Source: Phytophthora quininea (taxonomy: Eukaryota > Oomycota > Peronosporomycetes > Peronosporales > Peronosporaceae). Taken from it: a stretch of 64,000 nucleotides of DNA. Below are positions 10,882 to 22,244 of the stretch, one piece after another. Made by a program: the position numbers and the translations under genes. The notes beneath the pieces are model-generated. The model was not told the DNA's origin. It was given only the letters and a program-made list of their open reading frames with translations, and ran no database searches. Position 1 is the first letter of the stretch. Each line of letters starts with the position of its first letter. Location of the stretch: positions 558,001-622,000 of the forward strand of contig JAAVTG010000581.1 of NCBI GenBank assembly GCA_011947345.1, written 5' to 3'.

Positions 10882-12666
10882 ATGACCAACTCGTGCACTC
10901 GAACGGAGCCACGTGACGCTGACAGTGGAGACCAAGAACCCGACGACCAAACACCACGACAAGAAGACGATCTTGAACGACGTGAGCGGAGCAGCTCGAC
11001 CGGCCAACTGCTGGTCATGATGGGGCCTTCGGGCGCCGGAAAGAGCACACTGCTGGACTGCATCTCGGGTCGCAAATCCTCCCAACCAGGACTGGAAGGC
11101 AGCATCACAGTCAACGGACGCCCGTGGACAAAGCAGCTCAAGCACATGACCTCGTACGTCGTACAGGACGACGCCTTCTACGAAACCATCACGGTGCGCG
11201 AACACTGGCTGTTCCAGGCTCGACTCCGAATGGGCAAGCGCCTTCCGCTGGATCAATGCGAACGTCGCGTGGACGAAGTCATGGAGGAGCTGGGCCTCGT
11301 CAAATAACGCGACACCATGATCGGCGGGTCGAGTTTGCGCGGCATCTCTGGCGGTGAACGTAAGAGAGTGTCGTTCGCCGCCGAGATCTTGACAAACCCG
11401 TCGCTGCTGTTCGTGGACGAGCCGACCTCCGGGCTTGACAGCTTCATGGCGGAGACTGTGGTGCGGCAGCTGCAGCAAATTGCGCGCGACGGTCATCACA
11501 ACTATCCACCAGCCGTCCTCCGAGCTGTTTGCCCTCTTCGACCAGCTCTATCTGCTGTCGGATGGCGCGTGTGTACGACGGCTTGGCATCGGATGCTGTC
11601 GGGTACTTCTCCTCGCTCGGGTATGACTGTCCAGCGTACGTGAGCCCCACCGACTACTTCATGCGCCAGCTTGTGGTGGTGAATCAAGCCACAGACGTCG
11701 AAGGTGTCGCTCGAGTCGGGCGACTGAAGACTTCGTGGACCGCAACCAGCCAATCGAAGACCCGAAGATTGGTACACCAAGACCAGGATATCTCCACCGA
11801 GCAAAGCAACTTCAAAAACGATCAGCTGACGATCGCTGGCCAGCTCCAAGTCCTGCTGAGTCGCAACGTGCTGAGTCTGTACCGGGACCGCACACGCTTC
11901 CACGCAGAACTCGGTCAGTCTCTCGTGGCGAGTATCATGATGGGACTCGTCTACCTGCAGCTGAGCATGGGCCAGAGCGCCATCCAGAGCTTCACCGGAG
12001 CCTTCTTCTACTCCATGTCGAACGAGATCTTTGCTGCAGTCGAGATCCAACTGGCAGCACTGCCGCTCGAGATCTCCATGGTGCGTCGAGTACGAGAACG
12101 GTCTCTTCCACTTGCTCTCGTGGTACCTGGCCAAGAACGTGAGCGACCTGCCCATGCAGATTCTCATGCCGGTCGTGTTGTTCGTGCCGGCCTACTGTAT
12201 GATCGGCATCGGCCATGGCGCTGCCGTCTTCGCCCTGCTGCTGCTGTTTATGGTCTTGGCGCGAACCGCCTCGGTGGGTCTCGCCTACGCCACCGGGTGC
12301 TTCTTCCGTCGAGCGGACCCGGCCACCGCCGTGGGGATGATCATCCTGCTGCCGATGCTGCTGTTTGGCGGCCTCCTGGTCAACTCGAGCGACACGCCCG
12401 TCCACTTTGTCTGGATCAACTACATCTCGCCCATCAAGTTTGGCTTCGACGCCACGATGCGCATCTACTGGGAGCAAGTGGACGAGATCCCGTGCGACCA
12501 GGCCGCGCAGAACTGCATCGCGCGGACAGGGGACGAGGTGCTGGCCAACTACACCGTCTCGGGTCGACCCGTTCTAGTGGACGCGATGCTGCTGGTGCTG
12601 CTCAACGTCTGGTACCGGGCGCTGGGCTTCCTCGCGCTCTGGATCAACGTGCACTCGGCCAAGTAG
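10882..12666 (+). pseudogene. ABCG half-transporter copy B (recombinant, disrupted)
   Basis: Order is nucleotide-binding domain, then ABC2 membrane domain. Seen: Walker A GPSGAGKST, signature ISGGERKR, Walker [13 protein letters not shown] and a C-terminus VHSAK, as in PDR/WBC (ABCG) half-transporters, which export lipids or xenobiotics. Lesions: a one-base shift before GQLLVMMG near 11000, an in-frame TAA at 11305-11307 between the Q-loop helices and the signature, a deletion near 11490 before the H-loop (TTIHQPSS), two bases lost near 11572 and two near 12084. The first three are also in copy C, so they predate the duplication. The 5' part matches C while the 3' part after about 12090 matches A at most diagnostic sites. 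The start at 10882 is uncertain. Confidence 0.8.
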
Positions 12667-12781
12667 CCCTCCTTGAGGCAACCACATCGATCGGTGACCG
12701 AGAAGGCGATCTTTTATCAACCAATACATGGATTATCCGATCGTGTTACCACGTTTTGGAGGTTCTGATAACCTGATAAAA

Positions 12782-12830
12782 CCTCACGTTTTGAACGTAA
12801 AACCTCACGTTTTGAACGTAAAACCTCACC
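12782..12830 (+). repeat. 21-bp tandem repeat upstream of coiled-coil gene 2
   Basis: This is the second-unit copy of the promoter repeat at 6921. The unit CCTCACGTTTTGAACGTAAAA occurs twice and a third start follows. Each unit is one A longer than in the first copy. Confidence 0.7.
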
Positions 12831-12852
12831 TTGTTTCGCGCCCAAACTTCGC

Positions 12853-12870
12853 GCTCATTCTTCTTTTCGC
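12853..12870 (+). promoter_or_regulatory. Oomycete Inr + FPR core promoter, coiled-coil gene 2
   Basis: Identical to the element at 6990-7007, and 54-71 bases upstream of the ATG at 12924. Its exact conservation means both coiled-coil copies probably keep a working core promoter. Confidence 0.7.
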
Positions 12871-12923
12871 GCCCGTGGAGCCGAGAAGAATACCAACGTA
12901 AAGACAACAAGTAGGAGGTCAGG

Positions 12924-15900
12924 ATGTCGATCCTGTACGAGGAAGGACTGAAGAAGGAGACCAGCCACAAGGTGTGGTAAGTACCGACCTGCATGTCCTG
13001 ATCCGACTGATGTTATCTTGGGTCTTGGGATTAGTAGGATTACTATCTGGTACTGATTACTGACACTCGTACCTAACGCAGGCGGGCGGCAGCGGTGCAG
13101 CTCACTTCGGAGCCGCATCCCGCCGGCTTTGAGGTGCCCGTGCTGGTGTGCACTTGGCGCCGGATCACTGGCGCCGTCGTCCGGGGCAAGCTCGTCCTGG
13201 ACCCGACGGTGGCCCACGTGGAGTTCCGGTCGTTGTTCGACTGCAAACGCCGCTTTGCCGTCGCAGTGGGGGCGTGCAAGTGGAAGCTCCAGGCCAAGAA
13301 CGGAGCGTCGTGGGATGCTTGGAGTGGCGCCATCGAGACAGCCATCGCTACGGTGAAGGAGGAGGCGGTGCTGGCTGGATGTGAAGTCGTGGAGGCCGCC
13401 GAGGCCAAGACGGCAGCACTCGCGAGCTGCGTGCAGGACGACGCCGGCAGCTGCGACGCCCAACAGACATGCGGCGAGCCCCGAGTGAGTCTGGCGCGGC
13501 GACCAGTTCCAGCACGCATGGCACTGCTGTTGGCTCCGGCAGCAGCAGCAGCAGCAGCAGTGGCGACGCAGTCATGAGCGTGGTCGGCACGTCTAGTGGT
13601 GATGCTGAGGCTAGAGGCCGGACGCAGAGCCAGCCCCAAGCCTCTGGCGTGGAAATACTGCCGCAGATGGAGTTGGTGGTGGAACACCACGCTGAAGATC
13701 CACTGTACGACCATTTGGAGAGTTTGCGACCGCAAACGAGAGCGCTCGACTTACAGAGCGCAGTTACAGATGCTTCCGGCACGACCAATTCGTCGGCGCA
13801 GAGCGGCAGCGACACTGCAAACCGCGAGGATCTGTCTGTGGTTACCATGACAGAGCTGGTCGACAAGTTCCAGCGCTTGATCCGCAGACCCAAGGGACAG
13901 CTGCTGGAGGAAGTGCTGGGCGGCGCAGCGCAAATACACAAAAAGTACTCGGGAGCTTACTGGTCAGGTGCTGCAACGAGCTGCTCGAGTGGAGAAGCGC
14001 TGGAGGAGCCCGAGCATGAAGCGTCTACACTTCCCAGTCTTGAAGAAGATCGAGTGGAAGTTGGCCAGTCGGCAGCGCTGGAGTATGAGCTGGACACGGC
14101 TAAAAAGAGATCAAACGTTTGAGAGAGCAGCTCGAGGCTTCGCAGAGTGAGATCGAGACCTCCTCCGGCGTCGTCAAGGCTAGGTTGGTGGCGGAGGACC
14201 GCGTGAAGGAGCTCAATCAGCTGCTGGCGAAATCGGCTGAAGAAAATGGACAACTCCACTGGGAGATCGACGAGCTCCGGAACCAGACGATCAATGACGA
14301 AGTGACTCTTACCGAGACTGCTGAGCACATATTGAAGCTCAGTGGTCTGCTTGCGTCTTGCCAACAAGAGCTGAGGTCGACGGAGTCCGCTCTTGCCACC
14401 ACCAAGATACAACTGGAGGCCGCAACTGCCCGCGTGCTGTCGAGCGAAAGAGCCGAGGCGGCGCTGAAGACCGAGCTTGCGGAAATGCATCTCTCCTTCA
14501 CCCTCACCGACGGCAACAGGTTCACCCATACCCGAGTCTCCGATGCGGAACTGCTGCCACAGACGGAGCTGTTGGCGCACGTCAAAGAGCACCACACACG
14601 GAGCGGCGGCGGCACTGCGAACTGCGAGGATCCTGCTGCCGTAACCATGACGCACCAACTCAACGACACCGAGCTCGAGAACGTCAAACCCAAGGCGGAG
14701 CTGGAGGATGTGCTCAACAACGCATATGACGAGTACTCGACCGGCTGCCCGTCAGGTCTGTTGCTGGGTGCTGAAGTCTGGGAAACAAGCAGCTTCTTGG
14801 GTCAAGAAGATATGGAGGAGCCCGAACATGAAGATTCCGCACTGCTCAGTAGTGAGGCGTATGAACTGGACTTGGCAGAGCTCGAGTCTGAGCTGGACAC
14901 GGCTCGAAAGGAGATCGAACGATTGAGAGAAGAACTCGAGGCTTCGCAGAAGGAGAGCTCTGTCTCGAAGGAGGCGGCACATGGGATCTACTCCGGCGTC
15001 GTCAAGGCCAATTTACTGCTGGAGGACCGCGTGAAGAAGCTTAATGAGATGCTAGCGGAAACCCGCGAAGAGAACGGTCAACTCCTCTCGGACAATAACG
15101 AGCTACAGAACCAGATGATGAACGACAGCAGCGAAGCGATAGTTGCGGAGACTACTAGGCACAGTGCCGAGCTGGAGGGTTGCTTGAGGCTCGTGAGCAC
15201 GAGCTGCGGTCAGCCGAGTCCGCTCTTGCCGTCACGAAGCTTCAACTCGAGGCTGCAAATGCTCGCGCGCTGTCAGGCGAAAGAGCCGAGGCGGAGCTGA
15301 AGACCAAGCTTGCAGAAGTGCGTCTGGCCTGCTCCCTCAAGATGGCCAACCTGATGACCACGCACCTGAGCTTCCACAACAGCCCACTGGTAAGCGCCAA
15401 CAAGAAGCTGGAAGAAGTGATCGACGAGAAGAACACCCTGAAGGTGAAGCTGATGACGCTGGAAAGCAAATTACTCAAGCAGCGCAATTGCACCACCGAC
15501 AGCAGCAGCTTTCCTGCTCCCCCGCTCGACGCCACGAGCTCTGCCATACTCGCAGAGGTACAACGGGAGCTCGACAAGAAGTCGGCCCAGTTGTTGAACG
15601 CTGAGCGCGAGGTCGAGCACTTGCGCTCGGAGATCAACGACAGGAAGGATGGAGACGCAGTAAACATCGAGTACACGGCTGCCAAGAAGCGGCTCGAGGA
15701 CGAGATCGCTCATCTGTGCCAGCTCAACGACGAGCAGGCGAGGAAACTGGAGGAGCTGGGCTCGCGTGTCACCACAGCCCACTGTGAGCGCGATGAACTC
15801 AAGAAGGTTGTGCAGCAAATGGTGGCACTTGGTTCCATCAGTCACTGCACGCCGTCAATTCCCGAGAGTGTTGCGACGGACGAGAAGAAGGCGTCGACAT

Positions 15901-16025
15901 TCATGCGTCGTGTGTCGCTACAGCGAACGCCGTGGTCTCCATCTCCCCTCACGCTCCTACCATGTCGACAAGAGGCGTCCGCACGAGCAGGAAGACGTCT
16001 TCTACCGGCAGCGGCGTTGTCGTGA
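12924..16025 (+). CDS. Large coiled-coil protein, copy 2 (frame-broken)
   Basis: Near-identical paralogue of the gene at 7061, with exon 1 at 12924-12976, a 105-nt intron at 12977-13081, and exon 2 from 13082. It reads through the N-terminal domain where copy 1 is broken (five G near 13267 against four) but breaks near 13481 (one base missing, copy 1 intact), at the shared A run near 14102, and near 15178 (GGG against GGGG). It keeps the intact frame near 15520 that copy 1 loses. Its CAG/poly-Ser run has one more codon than copy 1. Because each copy is intact where the other is broken, both are probably whole genes with sequencing errors, except at the shared A run, which needs checking. Function unknown. 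Confidence 0.75.
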
Positions 16026-16421
16026 CGAGTGGACGGGGACTCATTGCTCCTCTAGTCTGCATCCCCACAAACTTGCTGAGCTGCCAGGGACCCATTGCTC
16101 CCTGGCTGCCTCAGTGGGCGGGCTGGTGCGGTTCGAGGAGATCATTTCCTTCTCGGCCGCACCACCGTGGGAATTGTCACGATATCGTGCTACCGGCAGA
16201 TACGACGGTGACAAATGAGACGACTGTGCAGAAGACCTTTACGCCGGCGCTGCCGTGACGAGTGGACGGAGGAACTCATTGCTTCCGCTCGTCTGCATCC
16301 TTGCAAACTTGCTGAGATGCTGGGGATTCATTACTCCCTAGCTGTATCAGTGGGTGGGGTTGGTGCGGCTCGAGAAGCTCATTTTCTTCTCAGCCGCATC
16401 GCCGTGGGGATTGTCACGACG
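16021..16421 (+). repeat. Two-unit direct repeat, second array copy
   Basis: Counterpart of the repeat at 10155-10556, with units starting at 16021 and 16254. The period is 233 here because one G run is a base shorter. Confidence 0.6.
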
Positions 16422-16746
16422 GCGTCCAGCTGGCTGGAGATCAGTTCGCCAAGCCAGCGCACTGGCGTATTCACTGCTTTCCATCGTTCGCCGTGTGAGT
16501 GGCCTCAGAGCGTGTCGTGGAGATCATTCGATGAAGATTTTCCTCCTCGTGGCGCTGTTGACCTTTATTCGATGCGTTGTGTTGTAAGCATTATCGAATA
16601 CATGTACGTCTTCATCGCAAGATTCAAAGCATCAAACAGATGAACTAAGCACACGCAACGAACAGGTCTGCCGAAAGCTCGACGCCGTGCTTTTAAAAGT
16701 CGTCTGCGAAGATCAACGTCGCTGCCTGCAACTCGTCCATCTTGGC

Positions 16747-18358
16747 ATGACCAACTCGTGCACTCGAACGGAGCCACGTGACGCTGACAGTGGAGACCAA
16801 GAACCCGACGACCAAACACCACGACAAGAAGACGATCTTGAACGACGTGAGCGGAGCAGCTCGACCGGCCAACTGCTGGTCATGATGGGGCCTTCGGGCG
16901 CCGGAAAGAGCACACTGCTGGACTGCATCTCGGGTCGCAAGTCCTCCCAACCAGGACTGGAAGGCAGCATCACAGTCAACGGACGCCCGTGGACAAAGCA
17001 GCTCAAGCACATGACCTCGTACGTCGTACAGGACGACGCCTTCTACGAGACCATCACGGTGCGCGAACACTGGCTGTTCCAGGCTCGACTCCGAATGGGC
17101 AAGCGCCTTCCGCTGGATCAATGCGAACGTCGCGTGGACGAAGTCATGGAGGAGCTGGGCCTCGTCAAATAACGCGACACCATGATCGGCGGGTCGAGTT
17201 TGCGCGGCATCTCTGGCGGTGAACGTAAGAGAGTGTCGTTCGCCGCCGAGATCTTGACAAACCCGTCGCTGCTGTTCGTGGACGAGCCGACCTCCGGGCT
17301 TGACTGCTTCATGGCGGAGATTGTGGTGCGGCAGCTGCAGCAAATTGCGCGCGACGGTCATCACAACTATCCACCAGCCGTCCTCCGAGCTGTTTGCCCT
17401 CTTCGACCAGCTCTATCTGCTGTCGGATGGCGCGTGTGTGTACGACGGCTTGGCATCGGATGCTGTCGAGTACTTCTCCTCGCTCGGGTATGACTGTCCA
17501 GCGTACGTGAGCCCCACCGACTACTTCATGCGCCAGCTTGTGGTGGTGAATCAAGCCACAGACGTCGAAGGTGTCGCTCGAGTCGGGCGACTGAAGACTT
17601 CGTGGACCGCAACCAGCCAATCGAAGACCCGAAGATTGGTACACCAAGACCAGGATATCTCCACCGAGCAAAGCAACTTCAAAAACGATCAGCTGACGAT
17701 CGCTGGCCAGCTCCAAGTCCTGCTGAGTCGCAACGTGCTGAGTCTGTACCGGGACCGCACACGCTTCCACGCAGAACTCGGTCAGTCTCTCGTGGCGAGT
17801 ATCATGATGGGACTCGTCTACCTGCAACTGAGCATGGGTCAGAGCGCCATCCAGAGCTTCACCGGAGCCTTCTTCTACTTCATGTCGAATGAGATCTTTG
17901 CTGCAGTCGAGATCCAACTGGCAGCGCTGCCGCTCGAGATCTCCATGGTGCGTCGAGAGTACGAGAACGGTCTCTTCCACTTGCTCTCGTGGTACCTGGC
18001 CAAGAACGTGAGCGGCCTGCCCATGCAGATTCTCATGCCGGTCGTGGTGTTCGTGCCGGCCTACTTTATGATCGGCATCGGCCATGGCGCTGCCGTCTTC
18101 GCCCTGCTGCTGCTGTTCATGGTCTTGGTGCGAACCGCCTCGGTGGGTCTCGCCTACGCCATCGGGTGCTTCTTCCGTCGAGCGGACCCGGCCACCGCCG
18201 TGGGGATGGTCATCCTGCTGCCGATGCTGCTGTTTGGCGGCCTCCTGGTCAACTCGAGCGACACGCCCGTCCACTTTGTCTGGACCAACTACATCTCGCC
18301 CATCAAGTTTGGCTTCGACGCCATGATGCGCATCTACTGGGAGCAACTAAAAGACTAG
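16747..18358 (+). pseudogene. ABCG half-transporter copy C (disrupted, 3'-truncated)
   Basis: Same domain order as copy B: Walker A GPSGAGKST, in-frame TAA at 17170-17172, signature ISGGERKR, Walker B, then a deletion near 17357. From 17300 to 18358 it has one long open frame covering the H-loop region and most of the membrane domain, without the two extra 2-base losses of B. It differs from A and B at many sites (for example AIGCFF, GMVILLP, FVWTNYISP). It lacks the last ~60 residues: after IYWEQ at 18345 the sequence changes to unrelated DNA and stops at 18356-18358. The array therefore ends inside this gene, next to an ankyrin remnant on the other strand. Not expected to make a working exporter. 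Confidence 0.8.
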
Positions 18359-18359
18359 T

Positions 18360-18840
18360 AATGCTGAGATTGCCAGCGAAGCACGCTGTACGGAGAGAAG
18401 TATCTCAAGTTTTCCAACGTTGGTTCCACGATGTAGCAATAGCAATATCGTGGCTTCATGTCCTTCTTCCACTGCCAGCAAGAGCGGCGAATTCCGTCCA
18501 CTACCAAAAATATTAGTGAGAGCGCCACGGCCAAGTAGAAAGCACATCATGCCGAGATTACACTGTTGTGCAGTCAGATGCAGAGCTGTCTTGCCATTCT
18601 TTGCGTGCGTACGTTGATGTTTGCCCTCGTTCGATAAGGAGATCGCAACCGCCTCATTGCCTTCAATAGCAGTAAAGTGTAATGCAGTCCACCCAGCGCC
18701 ATCTGCTCTTCTGAATGGAGAATGATGCCATCGTGTCGTTTATTTGGCCCCGTATAGCGATGGGGCCTTGTTGTCGAGTTCACTGGTGCATCGATGCTTA
18801 GCAGAAACTTCACGACAGCTTCGTGACCCCCAGCAGCTTA
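18360..18840 (-). pseudogene. Ankyrin-repeat gene remnant
   Basis: On the minus strand, two or three ankyrin repeats are recognisable in different frames (SPLLLAVEEGHEATILLLL near 18430-18490; LHYT---GNEAVAI near 18640-18690; MKFLLSIDAPVN at 18813-18775). No start or end is visible, and the left side stops exactly where transporter C is truncated. It resembles the large ankyrin gene at 1-5420 but is short and decayed. Probably the broken end of another family member left at a rearrangement breakpoint. Confidence 0.65.
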
Positions 18841-18903
18841 GTGCATTCATCCTTATTGTCGTCACAACTCCTACAACTACCACGATCCAAGCAAGAGTTC
18901 CTC

Positions 18904-19835
18904 TTAGAACAGAGGATCCATCCGTGGCCAGGCCTTCTTGTTCTCCGTGACAAAACTTCGGAAGGAGCGGGGTCCACGTCCCAATAACTTCTCAATCAAA
19001 CCAGTGTCAACATTTCCTTGCGCACCCGCTTCCAACGCTCGAACGATACCAATCTCCTCCTCAATTTTGTCTCCAGGCACACCGCGAACCCAACGCGCAG
19101 GCTGCACCGCCCACAACGGGAAATTCGAGTACTTGACCTCCTCTTCGATCCCTTCTGTTAATTGTGTCGCCACATCTTGGAACGTCAACGCTTCAGGCCC
19201 AGTCAGATTGTACACGCCGCCTGCCAATTTGTCTTGTTGAAGTAAAGCACTCAATGTCTCTGCAACGTCCAGAGGATGCACGAACGCGATTCTCCCACGC
19301 TTGACACTCATGGACAGCGTTCTGGCACGCACCATGTCAAAGAGCCGTCCGTGGAGGAAGGCGTCCATTCCAGCCGCAGCTCTTATAACCTGGAGGTTGT
19401 CGCCGACTTTCTGCAGTAGTTCCTGCTCCAATTCAAAGTGGTTCCTCCCAACAGTCGATGGAGAGTGCGCTCCGACGAGACCACCGGCCCAAGACAACTT
19501 GGTCACGTTGAAGTGGTCGGGTACTGAAATTGCCACCGCACGCTCACACTCTAGCCACTCGTTTTGTGCCTCGAAGATTTCTTGTCCTGTGGCAGTAGCC
19601 AGAATGACCCCATTACAGGACCCCAATGCTTCTTTCAGATCAGAAGATTGACTCCAGTCCGGGACCGCATCGTGTTCGTGAGCGGCCAGGAGAGCGGGGA
19701 ATTGGCGCGCAGTGGACGCACGAGGTCCCGAGACTTGGCGCAGATGAGGAACTGGGTCTTGTCGCTCGAGAAGCGCAGAACACTGGAGGCGAACGCCAGC
19801 GACGAGCGCGTCACCGGCAGCAAGAAGGTCCGCAT
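18904..19835 (-). CDS. NmrA-like NAD(P)-binding (atypical SDR) protein
   Basis: About 310 residues starting at the ATG at 19835. The N-terminus (TFLLPVTRSS..ASSVLRF) has the position and flavour of a Rossmann beta-alpha-beta turn, although the usual GxxGxxG glycines are not clear. DWSQSSDLKEALGSCNGVIL matches the segment where NmrA-like proteins cover the dinucleotide, and GGVYNLTGPEALTFQDVA is typical of the NmrA/quinone-reductase-like group. These proteins are either redox sensors or oxidoreductases; the substrate is not predictable. One frame change near 19717, at a CCCC run, separates the first ~40 residues from the rest. The gene shares a ~95-base divergent promoter region with the hydrolase at 19930. 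Confidence 0.7.
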
Positions 19836-19929
19836 CGTGCTCTAAATTAGAAACTGTGCTGCCTTTATCAGCTCGTAGTACTTGTTTCATTTTCAAATTC
19901 GACCGCTGAAAAACGCATCTCCAAGCAGC
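19836..19929. promoter_or_regulatory. Divergent promoter region (NmrA-like / CocE hydrolase)
   Basis: Only about 94 bases separate the two divergent ATGs. On the plus strand TTTCATTTTCAAATTCG (19887-19903) resembles the oomycete Inr+FPR element and lies about 30-40 bases before the ATG at 19930. No clear minus-strand initiator was seen. Confidence 0.45.
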
Positions 19930-22091
19930 ATGACGCATGTCCAAGTGCACGAGAACGTCTGGATCCCCGTGGACGACGACACCCGCTTGTCCGCTCGGCT
20001 GTGGCTGCCTCAGCTGGACGGTGCCAAGGTGTCCGTGGTGTTTGAGTACATTCCGTATCGCAAATCGGACTGGACTTCAACGAGAGACTTCTCCAACCAC
20101 CTATGGCTGGCCCAGCAGGGCTTTGCCGTGGCCCGCGTGGACATCCGCGGCTCCGGTAATTCTGAGGGTCACTACTCGGGGAGTACACGCCGCAAGAGCT
20201 GCAGGACGGGGTCAAGGTCATCGCCTGGCTGGCCTCCCAGCCCTGGAGCTCTGGTCGGGTAGGAGTGTTCGGGAAAAGCTGGGGCGGTTTTAACGGCCTG
20301 CAATTGGCAGCAATGCACCCTCCAGGACTTGCTGGAGTGGTGTCACTCTACTCTATCGATGACCGGTACGCGGACGACGTCCACTACATGGGGGAGCAGT
20401 TCTAGGCTCGGAAGCGCTGAGCTGGGCGACCGTCATGTTCTCGTTGAACTCGCTGCCCATGGCGCCGGAAACTGTTGGGGACGAATGGAAACGAAAGTGG
20501 CAGGAGAGACTGGAGCAGCAAAGTCCGTGGCTGCACGAGTGGCTAAGTCATCAGACTAGAGACGAGTTCTGGCGACAGGGATCGATCTGTGAGGACTACG
20601 ACGCCGTCAAGTGTCCGATCTTGGAGATTGGAGGCTGGAATGACGGGTATTTCAACGGAGTCGCGAGAATGGTCAAAGGGATGGAGAAGTGTGAGCGCAA
20701 GGGAGTTATTGGGCCCTGGAGTCACAACTGGCCCAACAAGGCAACCCCAGGTCCGCAGATCGGCTTCTTGGAACTGTGTCGGCAGTGGTGGGACCACTCG
20801 TTGAACGGCAACATGGACGAGTCGGCGGCGAACTACCCAGATCTGCAGATGTATGTGAAGGACGCAATAGAGAACCCGACGGCGAGAATTCTTGAGTATC
20901 CTGGCAAATGGTGCGCTGTAGAGAACGTTCACGACTTGCAGCAGAACTTCGTGACGTTTTACTGCTCGAGTAGTGACGAATTCAAGCTGACAGTCATGGA
21001 GGAGGCATCAAGTGCAAATGAGCGAGTGATTCGCTCACACAGTCTGCAAGGAGCGTGGAGTGGCGAGTGGCTGTCCTTTGGAGGTGAAGACATGCCTGGG
21101 AATCAAGCAACTGAAGATGCTGTAGCCACGACATGGTCCACTACGTTGAGTGAAGACGTTGAGATCGTCGGACGCCCCGAAATGAACTTGTACGTCAAGT
21201 CGAACAAGCCCCAAGCACTTGTGATGGCGCGCCTGAGTGATGTCTCGCCGTCTGGGAAATCGACGCTTATCACACGTGGAGTCCTGAACTTGAGCCATCG
21301 CTTTGGGCACAAGCTGGAGCAGTTAAAACACATGCCTGCCGACGAGTACATGCGCGTGAGTTGGCAGCTGAACGCGTGTGCATACACCATGCGCGCCGGG
21401 CATACTTTGGTGCTGTCTCTCACGCCGAACTACTGGCCGATGGTTTGGCCGTCGCCCGAGCCGTCAGAACTCACAGTCTCCTTTGCTGAATCGAGCTTTG
21501 TCAAGCTACCAGTGCTGCCTGATGGCCCAGCTCCAGTTGACAACGCCGACACTTGTCCCGTGAAAGATTACCCTGTGGATGCGGGTGCTTCGAACCGCAC
21601 GATTAATCTGCGTGAAGCTCTACCGCTCAAACGCAAGCTCACGCTGCTGTTGTCGGAAACGGATCAATCCGAACCAGTGCAGCAACTTGTGGTCAAGGAA
21701 AACCAAGGTAAGGATCTGCTTGTCGACGAGGGGATCGCCATGGAGGAGACGGCCGTAAAGACGTACACGATTGATGCGCTGTGTCTTCACCCTCGTGTTA
21801 GTATCCAACGCACTCTTGCGTACGAGAAGCTTCCGAGGACATCCACAAGCAGCTCTTAGCTGAGTTTGCTGACGATGTCGAAGCTGCTACGCATACCGAC
21901 AACCTTGAACTCGAGCGCATCAACCACTCCGAGCACCCCGTGCTGCCATGGAAGGTGAGGTGGAGACTGATAGCTCCTTGGCTTCTGACGCCACCACTTT
22001 CTTCCTCAAAGATCGGGTGGTGGTGCATCTCGATGACGAGGTTTTCTTCGAGAAGAACTGGGAGAAAGAGATCCCTCGCCAATTCGTTTAG
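19930..22091 (+). CDS. CocE/NonD family alpha/beta hydrolase (peptidase S15-like)
   Basis: About 720 residues after bridging frame changes. Seen: oxyanion strand FEYIPYRKSD, DIRGSGNSEG, nucleophile elbow GKSWGG (Ser), acid GGWNDGYFNG (Asp) and base GPWSHNWP (His), followed by an X-Pro dipeptidyl-peptidase C-terminal-like beta domain. The last segment ends FFEKNWEKEIPRQFV, typical of this family's end. The family hydrolyses esters or amides, including cocaine-like esters and X-Pro peptides; the substrate here is unknown. No signal peptide is seen, so it is probably cytosolic. Frames break near 20178 (GGGG), 20411, about 21830 and about 21945. I chose 19930 over 19882 because the likely transcription start lies between them. 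Confidence 0.8.
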
Positions 22092-22194
22092 ACCGAAGCT
22101 CCGAGATCGTTCACGTAGCCGCCCGATCCAACCGCATGGAAAGTATGTCGAACCAAATGCAGCGAAGCGATTCAAGTTTGGACTCGTCGCGCCG

Positions 22195-22212
22195 GTTCAC
22201 TTGTCTATTTCG
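22195..22212 (+). promoter_or_regulatory. Probable oomycete Inr + FPR element, DNAI4-like gene
   Basis: GTTCACTTGTCTATTTCG fits the oomycete core-promoter pattern with a few mismatches and lies 33-50 bases before the ATG at 22245. Confidence 0.45.
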
Positions 22213-22244
22213 CTCAAATCTTCAGAGGACGCAGCTCCGTTTCC

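Larger units (their letters stand above)
6198..18345 (+). repeat. 5.86-kb tandem duplication of ABC transporter/coiled-coil gene
   Basis: Sequence from about 6198 to 12060 recurs from about 12060 to 17926 at an offset of 5859-5866 bases, with very few substitutions and several one- or two-base length differences. One unit holds the transporter membrane domain, the 3' flank, the coiled-coil gene and the first part of the next transporter. A further piece of membrane domain continues to 18345, where similarity to the other copies stops inside the word GAGCAA. The order is A - coiled coil 1 - B - coiled coil 2 - C. Such an array is the expected product of unequal crossing-over between two transporter copies flanking one coiled-coil gene. 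Confidence 0.9.

Noticed and set aside
6198..18345. Transposable element as the cause of the repeated unit
   Set aside because: No terminal repeats, target-site duplications or transposase/reverse transcriptase were seen; unit boundaries lie inside homologous transporter genes, which fits unequal crossing-over.
17309..18346. 345-codon minus-strand ORF across transporter C, with equivalents at 6055-6618 and 11992-12477
   Set aside because: It is the antisense shadow of a GC-rich membrane-domain coding region; its composition is His/Gln/Asp-rich with no family resemblance, and the plus strand has clear ABC homology.
19882..19929. Upstream in-frame ATG of the CocE hydrolase (16 extra residues)
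   Set aside because: It lies before the Inr-like element, and the 16 residues have no counterpart in the family; the ATG at 19930 directly precedes the conserved strand.
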